A stretch of 64,000 bases of DNA. Source: Streptomyces sp. MMG1121. GTDB taxonomy: Bacteria > Actinomycetota > Actinomycetes > Streptomycetales > Streptomycetaceae. The stretch spans positions 1-64,000 of the forward strand of contig NZ_LGDV01000013.1 in NCBI RefSeq assembly GCF_001280015.1. The letters run 5' to 3'. The notes beneath the pieces are model-generated. The model had not been told where the DNA came from. It was given only the letters and a program-made list of their open reading frames with translations, and did not search any database. Positions 26,589-34,671 of the stretch are shown here, piece after piece; position 1 is the stretch's first letter, and each line of letters starts with the position of its first letter. The position numbers were made by a program, and so were the translations under genes.

Positions 26589-27596
26589 ATGACCTCGAAC
26601 GACGTTCCCCTCCCCGGCACCGGTGCCGGCCGTCGGCGCGCGCTGGGCCGGGGGCCGGGGACCGCACGGGTCCGGCCGGCCGAGGTCGTTTCGCCGGCCG
26701 AGGTCGTCACCGCGGCCGAGCCCGATGCACACGACGGCGCGCCACCGGACCGGGCGCCCGCGGCCACGCAACCGCAGGAACCGGGCGACGGCGTCTTCAA
26801 GGTCCGGCTCTCGAACTTCGAGGGACCCTTCGACCTGCTGCTCCAGTTGATCTCCAAGCACAAGCTGGACGTCACCGAGGTCGCGCTGTCCAAGGTCACC
26901 GACGAGTTCATGGCGCACATCCGGGCCATGGGACCCGACTGGGACCTGGACCAGACCACGGAGTTCCTCGTCGTGGCCGCCACGCTGCTCGATCTGAAGG
27001 CGGCCCGGCTGCTGCCCGCCGCCGAGGTCGAGGACGAGGCCGACCTGGCGCTGCTGGAGGCCCGGGACCTGCTGTTCGCGCGGCTGCTGCAGTACCGCGC
27101 CTACAAGCAGATCGCGGACATCTTCAACGGCCGCCTGGACGAGGAGGCCCGCCGCTACCCCCGTACCGTCGGCCTGGAACCCCAGTACGCCGAGCTGCTG
27201 CCCGAGGTCGTCATCAGCATCGGCCCCGAGGGCTTCGCCAGGCTCGCGGTCAAGGCGATGCAGCCCAGGCCCAAGCCGCAGGTCTACGTCGACCACATCC
27301 ACGCCCCGCTGGTCAGCGTGCAGGAGCAGGCCGGGATCGTGGTCGCCCGGCTGCGCGAGCTGGGCGAGGCCAGCTTCCGGGCCCTGGTCGAGGACACCGA
27401 CGACACCCTCACCGTGGTGGCCCGGTTCCTCGCCCTGCTGGAGCTGTACCGCGAGAAGGCCGTCGCCCTGGAGCAGGAGACCGCGCTCGGGGAGCTGCTG
27501 GTGCGCTGGACCGGCGGGGACACGGACACGGCGCCGAGGGTCACCGACGAGTTCGACCGGCCGCCCGAGGAGCCCAAGGAGGAGAAGAAGCCGTGA
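26589..27596 (+). CDS. scpA: Segregation and condensation protein A
   Basis: 335 residues. A ~70-residue disordered extension precedes the kleisin core, which starts FKVRLSNFEGPFDLLLQLI and contains LSKVTDEFMAHI and LVVAATLLDLKAARLLP. The C-terminal winged-helix-like part ends ARFLALLELYREKAV. ScpA bridges SMC heads with ScpB in condensin. The ATG has GGAGG just upstream. Its end overlaps scpB by 4 nt (GTGA). The start lies 18 nt after the RHH gene, supporting one operon. Confidence 0.95.
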   Translation: MTSNDVPLPGTGAGRRRALGRGPGTARVRPAEVVSPAEVVTAAEPDAHDGAPPDRAPAATQPQEPGDGVFKVRLSNFEGPFDLLLQLISKHKLDVTEVALSKVTDEFMAHIRAMGPDWDLDQTTEFLVVAATLLDLKAARLLPAAEVEDEADLALLEARDLLFARLLQYRAYKQIADIFNGRLDEEARRYPRTVGLEPQYAELLPEVVISIGPEGFARLAVKAMQPRPKPQVYVDHIHAPLVSVQEQAGIVVARLRELGEASFRALVEDTDDTLTVVARFLALLELYREKAVALEQETALGELLVRWTGGDTDTAPRVTDEFDRPPEEPKEEKKP

Positions 27597-28267
27597 GCGA
27601 GCAGACCACGCAGACACCGGCCGGGCCGCGGGCCGTGGCCGGTCTCGCGCTCAAGCCCGCCCTGGAGGCGATGCTCATGGTCGTGGACGAGCCCGCGACC
27701 GAGGAGCACCTGGCGAAGCTGCTGGAGCGGCCCCGACGGCAGGTCGCGGACGCGCTGCGGGAGCTGGCCGACGAGTACGCCGTGCAGGGGCGCGGCTTCG
27801 AGCTGCGGTTCGTCGCGGGCGGCTGGCGCTTCTCCACGCGCGCGGAGTACGCCCCGGCCGTCGAGCGGCTCGTCCTGGACGGCCAGACCGCCCGGCTCAC
27901 CCAGGCGGCGCTGGAGACCCTCGCCGTCGTCGCCTACCGCCAGCCGGTCAGCCGCAGCCGTGTCTCCGCGGTGCGCGGGGTCAACTGCGACGGCGTGATG
28001 CGCACCCTCCTGCAGCGCGGTCTGGTCGAGGAAGCGGGCGCGGAACCCGAAACAGGTGCGATCCTGTACAGGACGACGAACTACTTCCTGGAGCGGATGG
28101 GCCTGCGTGGCCTGGACGAGCTTCCGGAGCTCGCGCCCTTCCTCCCGGAGGCGGAGGCGATCGAGGCCGAGACCCAGGAAGGCGTGCCGTCGTTCGATCC
28201 GGACGCCCCGGACGCGGACGACGGTCCCACGACGGATATGCCTAATAGGACAACGACGGAATTTTGA
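27593..28267 (+). CDS. scpB: Segregation and condensation protein B
   Basis: 224 residues with two winged-helix domains: ALEAMLMVVDEPATEEHLAKLL in the first, and TQAALETLAVVAYRQPVSRSRVSAVRGVN in the second, the diagnostic ScpB stretch. It ends in an acidic disordered tail. It dimerises and binds ScpA in the SMC complex. The GTG overlaps scpA; the TGA shares one base with the next ATG (TGATG). Confidence 0.95.
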   Translation: MSEQTTQTPAGPRAVAGLALKPALEAMLMVVDEPATEEHLAKLLERPRRQVADALRELADEYAVQGRGFELRFVAGGWRFSTRAEYAPAVERLVLDGQTARLTQAALETLAVVAYRQPVSRSRVSAVRGVNCDGVMRTLLQRGLVEEAGAEPETGAILYRTTNYFLERMGLRGLDELPELAPFLPEAEAIEAETQEGVPSFDPDAPDADDGPTTDMPNRTTTEF

Positions 28268-29328
28268 TGCGAAGCAGCGGCAGCGGCAAGAGCGGCGGGC
28301 GCGGTAACTACCGCGGAGCCGGCAACGACAGGGACCAGAAGCAGGGGCAGGGCCGTCCCCGCAAGCCCCGCCCGGAGGAGCGCCGCTACGACGTGGGCCC
28401 CGGGGCCACCCAGGACGGCCCCAAGGCCGGCCGGGGCGGCGCCGCGCGCGGGGGAGCCAAGGGCGGCCCGAAGAAGCCCCAGCAGGGCGGCCGTACGGCT
28501 CCGGCGCGCTCGCGTGAGTACGAGACGCGCGTCGAGGAGCGCAACCGGGAGCGCTACGCGGGCAAGAAGGACGTCAAGCTGCCCAAGACCTTCCCGGGCG
28601 CCGAGCAGGAGGGCGAGCGCCTCCAGAAGGTCCTCGCGCGCGCGGGCTACGGCTCGCGGCGGGCCTGCGAGGAGCTGATCGACCAGGCCCGGGTCGAGGT
28701 GAACGGCGAGATCGTCACCGAGCAGGGCAAGCGGGTCGACCCGGAGAAGGACGAGGTCAAGGTCGACGGCCTGACGGTCGCGACGCAGTCGTACCAGTTC
28801 TTCTCGCTGAACAAGCCCGCCGGAGTGGTGTCCACCATGGAGGACCCGGAGGGGCGCCAGTGCCTCGGTGACTACGTCACCAACCGCGAGACGCGGCTCT
28901 TCCACGTCGGCCGGCTGGACACCGAGACCGAGGGCGTCATCCTGCTCACCAACCATGGCGAGCTGGCGCACCGCCTCACGCATCCGAAGTACGGCGTGAA
29001 GAAGACCTACCTCGCGCACATCGTCGGGCCGATCCCGCGCGACCTGGGCAAGCGCCTGAAGGACGGCATCCAGCTGGAGGACGGTTACGCGCGTGCGGAC
29101 CACTTCCGGGTCGTGGAGCAGACCGGCAAGAACTACCTGGTCGAGGTGGTCCTGCACGAGGGCCGCAAGCACATCGTGCGCCGCATGCTGGCCGAGGCCG
29201 GCTTCCCGGTCGACAAGCTCGTGCGCACCGCCTTCGGCCCGATCACCCTGGGCGACCAGAAGTCGGGCTGGCTGCGTCGGCTGTCCAACACCGAGGTCGG
29301 CATGCTGATGCAGGAAGTCGATCTCTAG
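28267..29328 (+). CDS. rluB: RluB/RsuA-family rRNA pseudouridine synthase with R/G-rich extension
   Basis: 353 residues. Residues 1-~110 form a basic Gly/Arg/Lys-rich disordered arm (GGRGNYRGAG, RGGAARGGAKGG). The S4 domain (GERLQKVLARAGYGSRRACEEL) spans ~116-160. The catalytic domain has GRLDTETEG with catalytic Asp218 and ends KHIVRRMLAE. It isomerises uridine in large-subunit rRNA, near position 2605 in E. coli numbering. It is coupled to scpB by TGATG, the conserved scpAB-rluB arrangement. The symbol is by family, not proven site specificity. Confidence 0.88.
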   Translation: MRSSGSGKSGGRGNYRGAGNDRDQKQGQGRPRKPRPEERRYDVGPGATQDGPKAGRGGAARGGAKGGPKKPQQGGRTAPARSREYETRVEERNRERYAGKKDVKLPKTFPGAEQEGERLQKVLARAGYGSRRACEELIDQARVEVNGEIVTEQGKRVDPEKDEVKVDGLTVATQSYQFFSLNKPAGVVSTMEDPEGRQCLGDYVTNRETRLFHVGRLDTETEGVILLTNHGELAHRLTHPKYGVKKTYLAHIVGPIPRDLGKRLKDGIQLEDGYARADHFRVVEQTGKNYLVEVVLHEGRKHIVRRMLAEAGFPVDKLVRTAFGPITLGDQKSGWLRRLSNTEVGMLMQEVDL

Positions 29329-29347
29329 GCGACTCCCTTGCGGTGAT

Positions 29348-29392
29348 CACCATCCCCCTTTATTGTCAGCATGACGATAAAGGGGGATGGTG
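29348..29392. promoter_or_regulatory. 45-bp inverted repeat covering the ribosome binding site of the ADP-ribosylglycohydrolase gene
   Basis: A perfect 16-bp stem (caccatccccctttat / ataaagggggatggtg) encloses tgtcagcatgacg, which itself has TGTCA-gca-TGACG symmetry. The right arm contains AGGGGGAT, the Shine-Dalgarno of the ATG at 29395. It could be a protein operator (core TTATtGTCAgcaTGACgATAA) or an RNA hairpin hiding the ribosome site. It is unlike the GC-only terminators elsewhere in the window. Confidence 0.8.
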
Positions 29393-29394
29393 TG

Positions 29395-30402
29395 ATGCCC
29401 AAGCAAGCCGCCACCGGGGCACTGATCGGTCTCGCCCTCGGGGACGCCCTCGGCTTCCCGACCGAGTTCAACGACGTGCCCTCGATCCTCGCCAAGTGCG
29501 GGCCCTGGCGGGAGATGGAGCTGCCGAAGCGGGCCTTCGTCTCCGACGACACGCAGATGACCCTGGCCGTCGGGCGGGCCCTGCGGACGGCCGTGGAACG
29601 CGGCCCCATCGGGCCCAAGCGGCTGGAGCGGCCGCTGCGCGAGGAGTTCGTGGACTGGTACCACTCGCCGGAGAACAACCGCGCCCCGGGCCGCACGTGC
29701 CTGACCGCGTGCGAACTCCTCACGAGGCAGGGCAGGATCTGGCAGGACGCCAGCCAGATCGGCTCCAAGGGCTGCGGTGCCAACATGCGCGTCGCCCCGA
29801 TCGGGCTCGCCCCCGCGCTGAGCGGCGAACAGCGTGCCGGTGCCGCCCAGTTGCAGTCCGCGCTCACCCACGGCCATCCCACCGCGCTCGCCGCCTCCGA
29901 CCTCACCGCGCACGCCGTCCACCTGCTGGCCCAGGGCACGGACCCGGCGGCCCTGATCGGGCACCTGCGCGCGTACGCGCACGACCACCGCACCTTCTAC
30001 GACCACACCTGGCTAGGCGATCTGTGGACCCGCTCCCAGGACCCCGGTGCCGAACAATTCATCGCGCGGGGCTGGGACGAGTGCCTGGCCGTCCTCGACC
30101 GGCTCCAGGAGGCCGTGCGGACGGTCTCCCCGGAGGCCGACCCGTGCCTGGCCACCGGTGAGGGCTGGATCGCCGAGGAGGCCTTCGCCACCGGGCTGTT
30201 GTGTTTCCTGCTCTTCCCCGACGAGCCCGTCACCGCCTTGCGCCGGGCCGCGTGCACCGCCGGCGACTCCGACTCCATCGCCTGTCTCACCGGCGCCTTC
30301 GCGGGTGCCTGGCTGGGCGCGGACGCCTGGCCGGCGGACTGGGCCGGGCGGATCGAGTACCGAGGCGACCTTTTGGCGCTGGGAACGCTCTGGGACGCTT
30401 AG
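29395..30402 (+). CDS. ADP-ribosylglycohydrolase (DraG/ARH family)
   Basis: 335 residues. The N-terminal GALIGLALGDALGFPTEF and SDDTQMTLA (Ser50-Asp51-Asp52, first metal site) are followed by C-terminal CTAGDSDSIACLTGAFAGAWLG (Asp291, Asp293, second metal site). All binuclear-metal ligands of the ARH fold are therefore visible. Such enzymes remove ADP-ribose from proteins or nucleic acids. The ATG 29395 is preferred over the ATG 29371 because AGGGGGAT lies 8 nt before it. A nucleotidyltransferase gene starts 5 nt after the stop. No ADP-ribosyltransferase is encoded in the window. Confidence 0.9.
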   Translation: MPKQAATGALIGLALGDALGFPTEFNDVPSILAKCGPWREMELPKRAFVSDDTQMTLAVGRALRTAVERGPIGPKRLERPLREEFVDWYHSPENNRAPGRTCLTACELLTRQGRIWQDASQIGSKGCGANMRVAPIGLAPALSGEQRAGAAQLQSALTHGHPTALAASDLTAHAVHLLAQGTDPAALIGHLRAYAHDHRTFYDHTWLGDLWTRSQDPGAEQFIARGWDECLAVLDRLQEAVRTVSPEADPCLATGEGWIAEEAFATGLLCFLLFPDEPVTALRRAACTAGDSDSIACLTGAFAGAWLGADAWPADWAGRIEYRGDLLALGTLWDA

Positions 30403-30406
30403 AACC

Positions 30407-31150
30407 ATGATCGAAGACCTCGACCTCGCGCCCGTGGTCGCGGAACAGCCCGACCCGCTGCTGTTCGCGACCGTCTCCGGAGCCCACCTCTACGGCTTCC
30501 CCTCGCAGGACTCCGACGTGGACCTGCGCGGCGTCCATCTGCTTCCGGCCGCCGACCTCGTCGGCCTGCGCGAGCCGGAGGAGACGCGCTCGCGGGCCTG
30601 GGTGCGGTTCGGCGTCGAGCTGGACCTCGTCACGCACGATCTGCGCAAGTTCGTACGGTTGATGCTCCGCCGCAACGGCTACGTCCTGGAGCAGCTGCTC
30701 TCGCCCCTGGTCGTGCACACCGGCGACACGCACCGTGAGCTGGCCGCACTGGCCTCCGGCGTCGTCACCAGCCACCACGCCCACCACTACCGGGGGTTCG
30801 CGGTGACCCAGTGGCGGCTGTTCGAGAAGACCGGCGAACTCAAGCCGCTGCTCTACACCTTCCGGGTCCTGCTCACCGGCATCCACCTCATGCGCAGCGG
30901 CGAGGTCCAGGCCCATCTGCCCACCCTGCTGGACCAGGTCGACGCCCCCGGCTATCTGCCCGAGCTGATAGCCGCCAAGCGGGAGCGGGAGCACGGCAAG
31001 ACCGACATCGCGCACGCACGCGTGGAGGCCGACGTGGAGCACCTGCACGCCGTCCTGGACGAGGCCCAGGCCACCTCATCCCTGCCCGACGCGCCCAGCA
31101 CCTACGACGCCCTGCACGACTTCGTGATCCGCGTCCGCCTGGCGAACTGA
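30407..31150 (+). CDS. RlaP-type nucleotidyltransferase A
   Basis: 247 residues. The polymerase-beta-like active site is SGAHLYGFPSQDSDVDLRG (G25, Asp37, Asp39), with a third acidic site ELDLV (Glu71/Asp73). A helical region includes VLEQLLSP. This matches the RlaP/DNA-polymerase-beta superfamily group often linked to RNA repair genes (PF10127 type); the nucleotide and target are unknown. It begins 5 nt after the ADP-ribosylglycohydrolase stop without a clear Shine-Dalgarno, implying translational coupling. Its last 75 nt overlap the paralogous gene on the other strand. Confidence 0.82.
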   Translation: MIEDLDLAPVVAEQPDPLLFATVSGAHLYGFPSQDSDVDLRGVHLLPAADLVGLREPEETRSRAWVRFGVELDLVTHDLRKFVRLMLRRNGYVLEQLLSPLVVHTGDTHRELAALASGVVTSHHAHHYRGFAVTQWRLFEKTGELKPLLYTFRVLLTGIHLMRSGEVQAHLPTLLDQVDAPGYLPELIAAKREREHGKTDIAHARVEADVEHLHAVLDEAQATSSLPDAPSTYDALHDFVIRVRLAN

Positions 31151-31873
31151 GCGAGGGGGGTGCGGCAGGTCGGTCGGGGTGGGGTCCCGCGGGCCGAGTG
31201 CCGAGGTGCGGCGGGTGCGGAACAGGAAGTCGGCGACCACGGCGCTGTCCGGCTCCGGGGGGAGCGGGGTGCGGGACAGGGCCCGGTCCGTTTCCGCCGC
31301 CAGTCGGGTCATCCGGGTCTCGATCTCGGACCAGGAGACCTCGCCGCGCCGCACCGCGAGCAGCGGTTCGCGCTGGTCGCCGACGTCGAGGCGCAGTTCG
31401 CCGGTGCGCAGCAGGTCACGGGCGGTCATCAGCAGGCGGAGCAGATGCATGGCGTGCTTCCAGCGCGGGGCGCCCGTCGCGCGGACGTCGGCGTCCAGCT
31501 TGCGGCGCTGACCGAGGGCGTAGCGGGTGAAGGTGTCGTGGGCCCGCCGGGAGAGGAAGGCGCCGCGCAGGGAGAGCAGCTCCAGGCCGGTGTCGTCCGC
31601 GTGCTCCACCAGCGGCGAGTGCAGGCACTCCAGGATGTTCGGATTGCCGCGCAGCGCCAGCTCGCAGAACCGCTCCAGCTCCCAGGAGAACCGTTCCTCG
31701 TCCGGCCCCTCCACATGCGTCGGCGGCTTCTCGAACCGCCAGAACAGGGCGGTGGGGGCGAGGAACACCCCGCGCCGGTCGGTGTCGCTCGCCTCCGTCG
31801 CCAGCCCGAACGCCCGGGAGCCCATGACGCAGGCGTAGACCGTGTGATCCCGCACCAGGTGATCGTTCCGCAT
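31076..31873 (-). CDS. RlaP-type nucleotidyltransferase B (convergent paralogue)
   Basis: 265 residues. The active-site motif is VMGSRAFGLATEASDTDRRG (Gly18-Ser19, Asp30, Asp32), with the third acidic site likely Glu65 in SWELERF. NILECLHSPL aligns with VLEQLLSPL in the neighbour, and both share an H-x2-HL-x2-LL...LLRTGE-like helical region. The last ~25 residues are encoded antisense to nucleotidyltransferase A and look low-complexity, so the true domain ends earlier. TACGCT (31881-31886) ends 7 nt before the ATG with no Shine-Dalgarno: probably leaderless. Confidence 0.8.
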   Translation of the reverse strand: MRNDHLVRDHTVYACVMGSRAFGLATEASDTDRRGVFLAPTALFWRFEKPPTHVEGPDEERFSWELERFCELALRGNPNILECLHSPLVEHADDTGLELLSLRGAFLSRRAHDTFTRYALGQRRKLDADVRATGAPRWKHAMHLLRLLMTARDLLRTGELRLDVGDQREPLLAVRRGEVSWSEIETRMTRLAAETDRALSRTPLPPEPDSAVVADFLFRTRRTSALGPRDPTPTDLPHPPRSVRQADADHEVVQGVVGAGRVGQG

Positions 31874-31880
31874 GTCCGGG

Positions 31881-31886
31881 AGCGTA
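31881..31886 (-). promoter_or_regulatory. Leaderless -10 element for nucleotidyltransferase B
   Basis: TACGCT on the minus strand ends 7 nt before the ATG. It gives this gene a promoter independent of the glycohydrolase operon. Confidence 0.45.
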
Positions 31887-31895
31887 CGCGGACCC

Positions 31896-32282
31896 TCACG
31901 TCAGGCGGATCGAATTTCCCTCCACCTTGATCGACTTCGCCGGCAGCGGCCTGGTCGCCGGGCCGTGCGCCACCGCGCCGTCGGCGATGTGGAACTTGCT
32001 GCCGTGACACGGGCAGTCGATCGTGCCGTCCACGACCTTGCTCACCGTGCAGCCCTCGTGGGTGCAGATCGCCGAGAAGGCCTTGAAGTCGCCCTTCGAC
32101 GGCTGCGTGACGACGACCTTCTCGTCCTTGAAGATCTTGCCGCCGCCCTCCGGGATGTCACCGGTCTTCCCCAGATCGGTGCCGCTGGCGCTGGTACCGC
32201 CACCCCCGCATGCCGTGAGGGGGGCGATCAGCACCGCCGCGCCCGTCACCAAAACCGTGCGCCGCTTCGTACCCTCGGCCAT
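31896..32282 (-). CDS. Rieske [2Fe-2S] lipoprotein
   Basis: 128 residues. The N-terminus carries a KRRTV twin-arginine-like motif, a hydrophobic stretch and the lipobox LTAC (Cys25), so it is probably a Tat-exported, folded, membrane-anchored lipoprotein. The Rieske ligands are CTH (Cys73, His75) and CPCH (Cys90, His93), with Cys78 and Cys92 forming the usual disulfide. It is a stand-alone electron carrier on the outer face of the membrane; its partner is unknown. The ATG has GGAGGG 5 nt upstream. Confidence 0.9.
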   Translation of the reverse strand: MAEGTKRRTVLVTGAAVLIAPLTACGGGGTSASGTDLGKTGDIPEGGGKIFKDEKVVVTQPSKGDFKAFSAICTHEGCTVSKVVDGTIDCPCHGSKFHIADGAVAHGPATRPLPAKSIKVEGNSIRLT

Positions 32283-32427
32283 GGCGCCCTCCAAAGAGAC
32301 GTTGAGATCGGTCGATACCGGATGATCCGCATCGTCTCAGTGATCGGGCGCCGTGCGCCCCGCCCGCACGGGCTGACTACGCTGGACGGACCAAGAACAG
32401 ATCCGTATGTCAGCAAGGAGCAGCGCC

Positions 32428-32790
32428 GTGGCGGTACGAGCGGTCCGTGGGGCCGTCCAACTGGAGCGGGACGAGGCCGGGCACATGGACGAGCAGGTCG
32501 GAGCCCTGCTCACCGCGATCCTGGAGCGCAACGGGCTGAGTGCCGACGACCTCATCAGCATCTGGTTCACGGCCACCCCCGACCTGCACAGCGACTTCCC
32601 GGCCGCCGCCGCCCGCAAGCTCGGCATCGTCGACGTACCCCTGATCTGCGCCCAGGAACTCGACATCGCGGGCGCCATGCCCCGGGTCGTACGGGTCCTC
32701 GCCCACATCGAGTCCGACCGGCCCCGCGCCGACATCGCCCACGTCTACCTCGGCACCGCGGCCGCCCTGCGCAAGGACATCGCCCAGTGA
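32428..32790 (+). CDS. aroH: AroH-class chorismate mutase
   Basis: 120 residues, the standard AroH size. The N-terminus is VRAVRGAVQLERDEA (active-site Arg in VRG), with SIWFTATPDLHSDFPA and the terminal AHVYLGTAAALR. It converts chorismate to prephenate for tyrosine and phenylalanine. GTG 32428 is chosen for AAGGAG 7 nt upstream. The stop overlaps tyrA (GTGA), which consumes its product, so substrate flow is encoded in one operon. Confidence 0.94.
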   Translation: MAVRAVRGAVQLERDEAGHMDEQVGALLTAILERNGLSADDLISIWFTATPDLHSDFPAAAARKLGIVDVPLICAQELDIAGAMPRVVRVLAHIESDRPRADIAHVYLGTAAALRKDIAQ

Positions 32791-33872
32791 GAACCGCACT
32801 CGTCATCGGAACCGGGCTCATCGGCACCTCCGCCGCCCTGGCTCTCGTCCAGCGCGGCGTCACCGTCCACCTCGCCGACCACGACCCCGAGCAGGCCCGT
32901 ACGGCCGCCGCGCTGGGCGCCGGCACCGAAGAGGCCCCCGCGGGACCCGTCGACCTCGCGATCGTGGCCGCCCCGCCCGCACACGTGGCCGGCGTGCTCG
33001 CCGAGGCCATGCGCAAGGGCGTGGCCCGCGGCTACGCCGACGTGGCCAGCGTCAAGGGCGGCCCGCGCCGCGAGCTGGAGGCGCTCGGCCTGGACCTGTC
33101 GGCGTACATCGGTTCCCACCCCATGTCCGGCCGCGAGAAGTCCGGCCCGCTGGCCGCGACCGCCGACCTCTTCGAGGGCCGCCCCTGGGTGCTCACGCCG
33201 ACCCGGGACACCGACACCGAGGTGCTGAACCTCGCCCTGGAGCTGGTCTCGCACTGCCGGGCCGTTCCGGTCGTCATGGACGCCGACGCCCACGACCGCG
33301 CCGTGGCCCTCGTCTCCCACATGCCCCACCTGGTGTCGAGCATGGTCGCCGCGCGCCTGGAGAACGCCGAGGAGGCCGCCGTACGGCTGTGCGGGCAGGG
33401 CATCCGGGACGTCACCCGGATCGCCGCCTCCGACCCCCGTATGTGGATCGACATCCTCTCCGCGAACCCCGGCCCGGTCGCCGACCTGCTCTGCGACGTC
33501 GCCGCCGACCTCGACGAGACCGTGCGGGCCCTGCGCGCCCTGCAGTCCTCCGACGAGGCCAAGCGGCACGAGGGCACCACCGGCGTCGAGGACGTGCTGC
33601 GCCGCGGCAACGCGGGCCAGGTGCGGGTGCCCGGCAAGCACGGCAGCGCGCCGCGCGTGTACGAGACCGTCGTCGTCCTCATCGACGACCAGCCCGGCCA
33701 GCTGGCCCGCATCTTCGCCGACGCGGGACGGGCCGGGGTCAACATCGAGGACGTGCGCATCGAGCACGCGACCGGGCAGCAGGCCGGTCTGGTCCAGCTC
33801 TCGGTCGAGCCGAAGGCGGCGGCCGTTCTGAAGGAGGCGCTGCGCGAGCGGGGCTGGGCGCTGCGGCAGTAG
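32787..33872 (+). CDS. tyrA: Prephenate dehydrogenase with ACT domain
   Basis: 361 residues. The N-terminal NAD-binding motif is VIGTGLIGTSAAL, and the catalytic region is IGSHPMSGREKSGP followed by LVSHMPHLVSS. The C-terminal ~75 residues (VYETVVVLIDDQPGQLARIF) form an ACT domain suited to tyrosine feedback. It oxidatively decarboxylates prephenate to 4-hydroxyphenylpyruvate. Start overlaps aroH by 4 nt. Confidence 0.94.
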   Translation: MRTALVIGTGLIGTSAALALVQRGVTVHLADHDPEQARTAAALGAGTEEAPAGPVDLAIVAAPPAHVAGVLAEAMRKGVARGYADVASVKGGPRRELEALGLDLSAYIGSHPMSGREKSGPLAATADLFEGRPWVLTPTRDTDTEVLNLALELVSHCRAVPVVMDADAHDRAVALVSHMPHLVSSMVAARLENAEEAAVRLCGQGIRDVTRIAASDPRMWIDILSANPGPVADLLCDVAADLDETVRALRALQSSDEAKRHEGTTGVEDVLRRGNAGQVRVPGKHGSAPRVYETVVVLIDDQPGQLARIFADAGRAGVNIEDVRIEHATGQQAGLVQLSVEPKAAAVLKEALRERGWALRQ

Positions 33873-33975
33873 GGCACCCGTACGCGTCCGGACGAGTGAC
33901 CCGCACCCAGTAACCTTGTGCGGGGCGCTCTCGCTCCCCGCATCCGCCCACACCGCACCAGGAAGGTGTCCCTCC

Positions 33976-34671
33976 GTGGAAAACGGCGCCGCCCCGACCG
34001 CCAAGCCCGTGATCGTCGCGATCGACGGCCCCTCCGGCACGGGCAAGTCGAGCACGTCGAAGGCCGTGGCCGCGCAGCTCGGCCTGAGCTACCTGGACAC
34101 CGGCGCCCAGTACCGGGCGATCACCTGGTGGATGGTGAACAACAGCATCGACCTGGCCGACCCGACCGCCGTCGCCGCCGTCGCCGGCAAGCCGGAGATC
34201 GTCTCCGGCACCGACCCGGCCGCCCCGACCATCACGGTCGACGGCACCGACGTGGCCGGTCCGATCCGCACGCAGGAGGTCACCTCCAAGGTCAGCGCCG
34301 TCAGCGCGGTGCCCGAGGTGCGGACCCGGATCACCGAGCTGCAGCGCTCGATCGCCGCCGGCGCGGAGTACGGCATCGTCGTCGAGGGCCGGGACATCGG
34401 GACGACCGTCCTGCCGGACGCCGACCTGAAGATCTTCCTCACCGCCTCCCCGGAGGCCCGCGCGGCCCGCCGCAGCGGCGAGCTGAAGGGCGCCGACGTC
34501 CACGCCACCCGCGAGGCCCTGATCAAGCGGGACGCGGCCGACTCCTCCCGCAAGACCTCGCCGCTCGCCAAGGCGGACGACGCGGTCGAGGTGGACACCA
34601 CCGAGCTGACTCTCGCCCAGGTCATCGATTGCGTCGTCACCCTGGTCGAGGAGAAGCGGGCCGGGAAGTGA
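33976..34671 (+). CDS. cmk: Cytidylate kinase
   Basis: 231 residues. P-loop AIDGPSGTGKSSTSK, the YLDTGAQYRAITW CMP-site segment and GRDIGTTVLPDADLKIFL are all typical. It phosphorylates CMP/dCMP. GTG 33976 follows AGGAAGG by 9 nt. It overlaps the acyltransferase by 4 nt (GTGA); der follows, the usual cmk-plsC-der order. Confidence 0.95.
   Translation: MENGAAPTAKPVIVAIDGPSGTGKSSTSKAVAAQLGLSYLDTGAQYRAITWWMVNNSIDLADPTAVAAVAGKPEIVSGTDPAAPTITVDGTDVAGPIRTQEVTSKVSAVSAVPEVRTRITELQRSIAAGAEYGIVVEGRDIGTTVLPDADLKIFLTASPEARAARRSGELKGADVHATREALIKRDAADSSRKTSPLAKADDAVEVDTTELTLAQVIDCVVTLVEEKRAGK

Noticed and set aside
29348..29392. Terminator of the rluB-type gene
   Set aside because: The AT-containing stem, position on the next gene's ribosome site and symmetric core favour regulation; termination remains possible.
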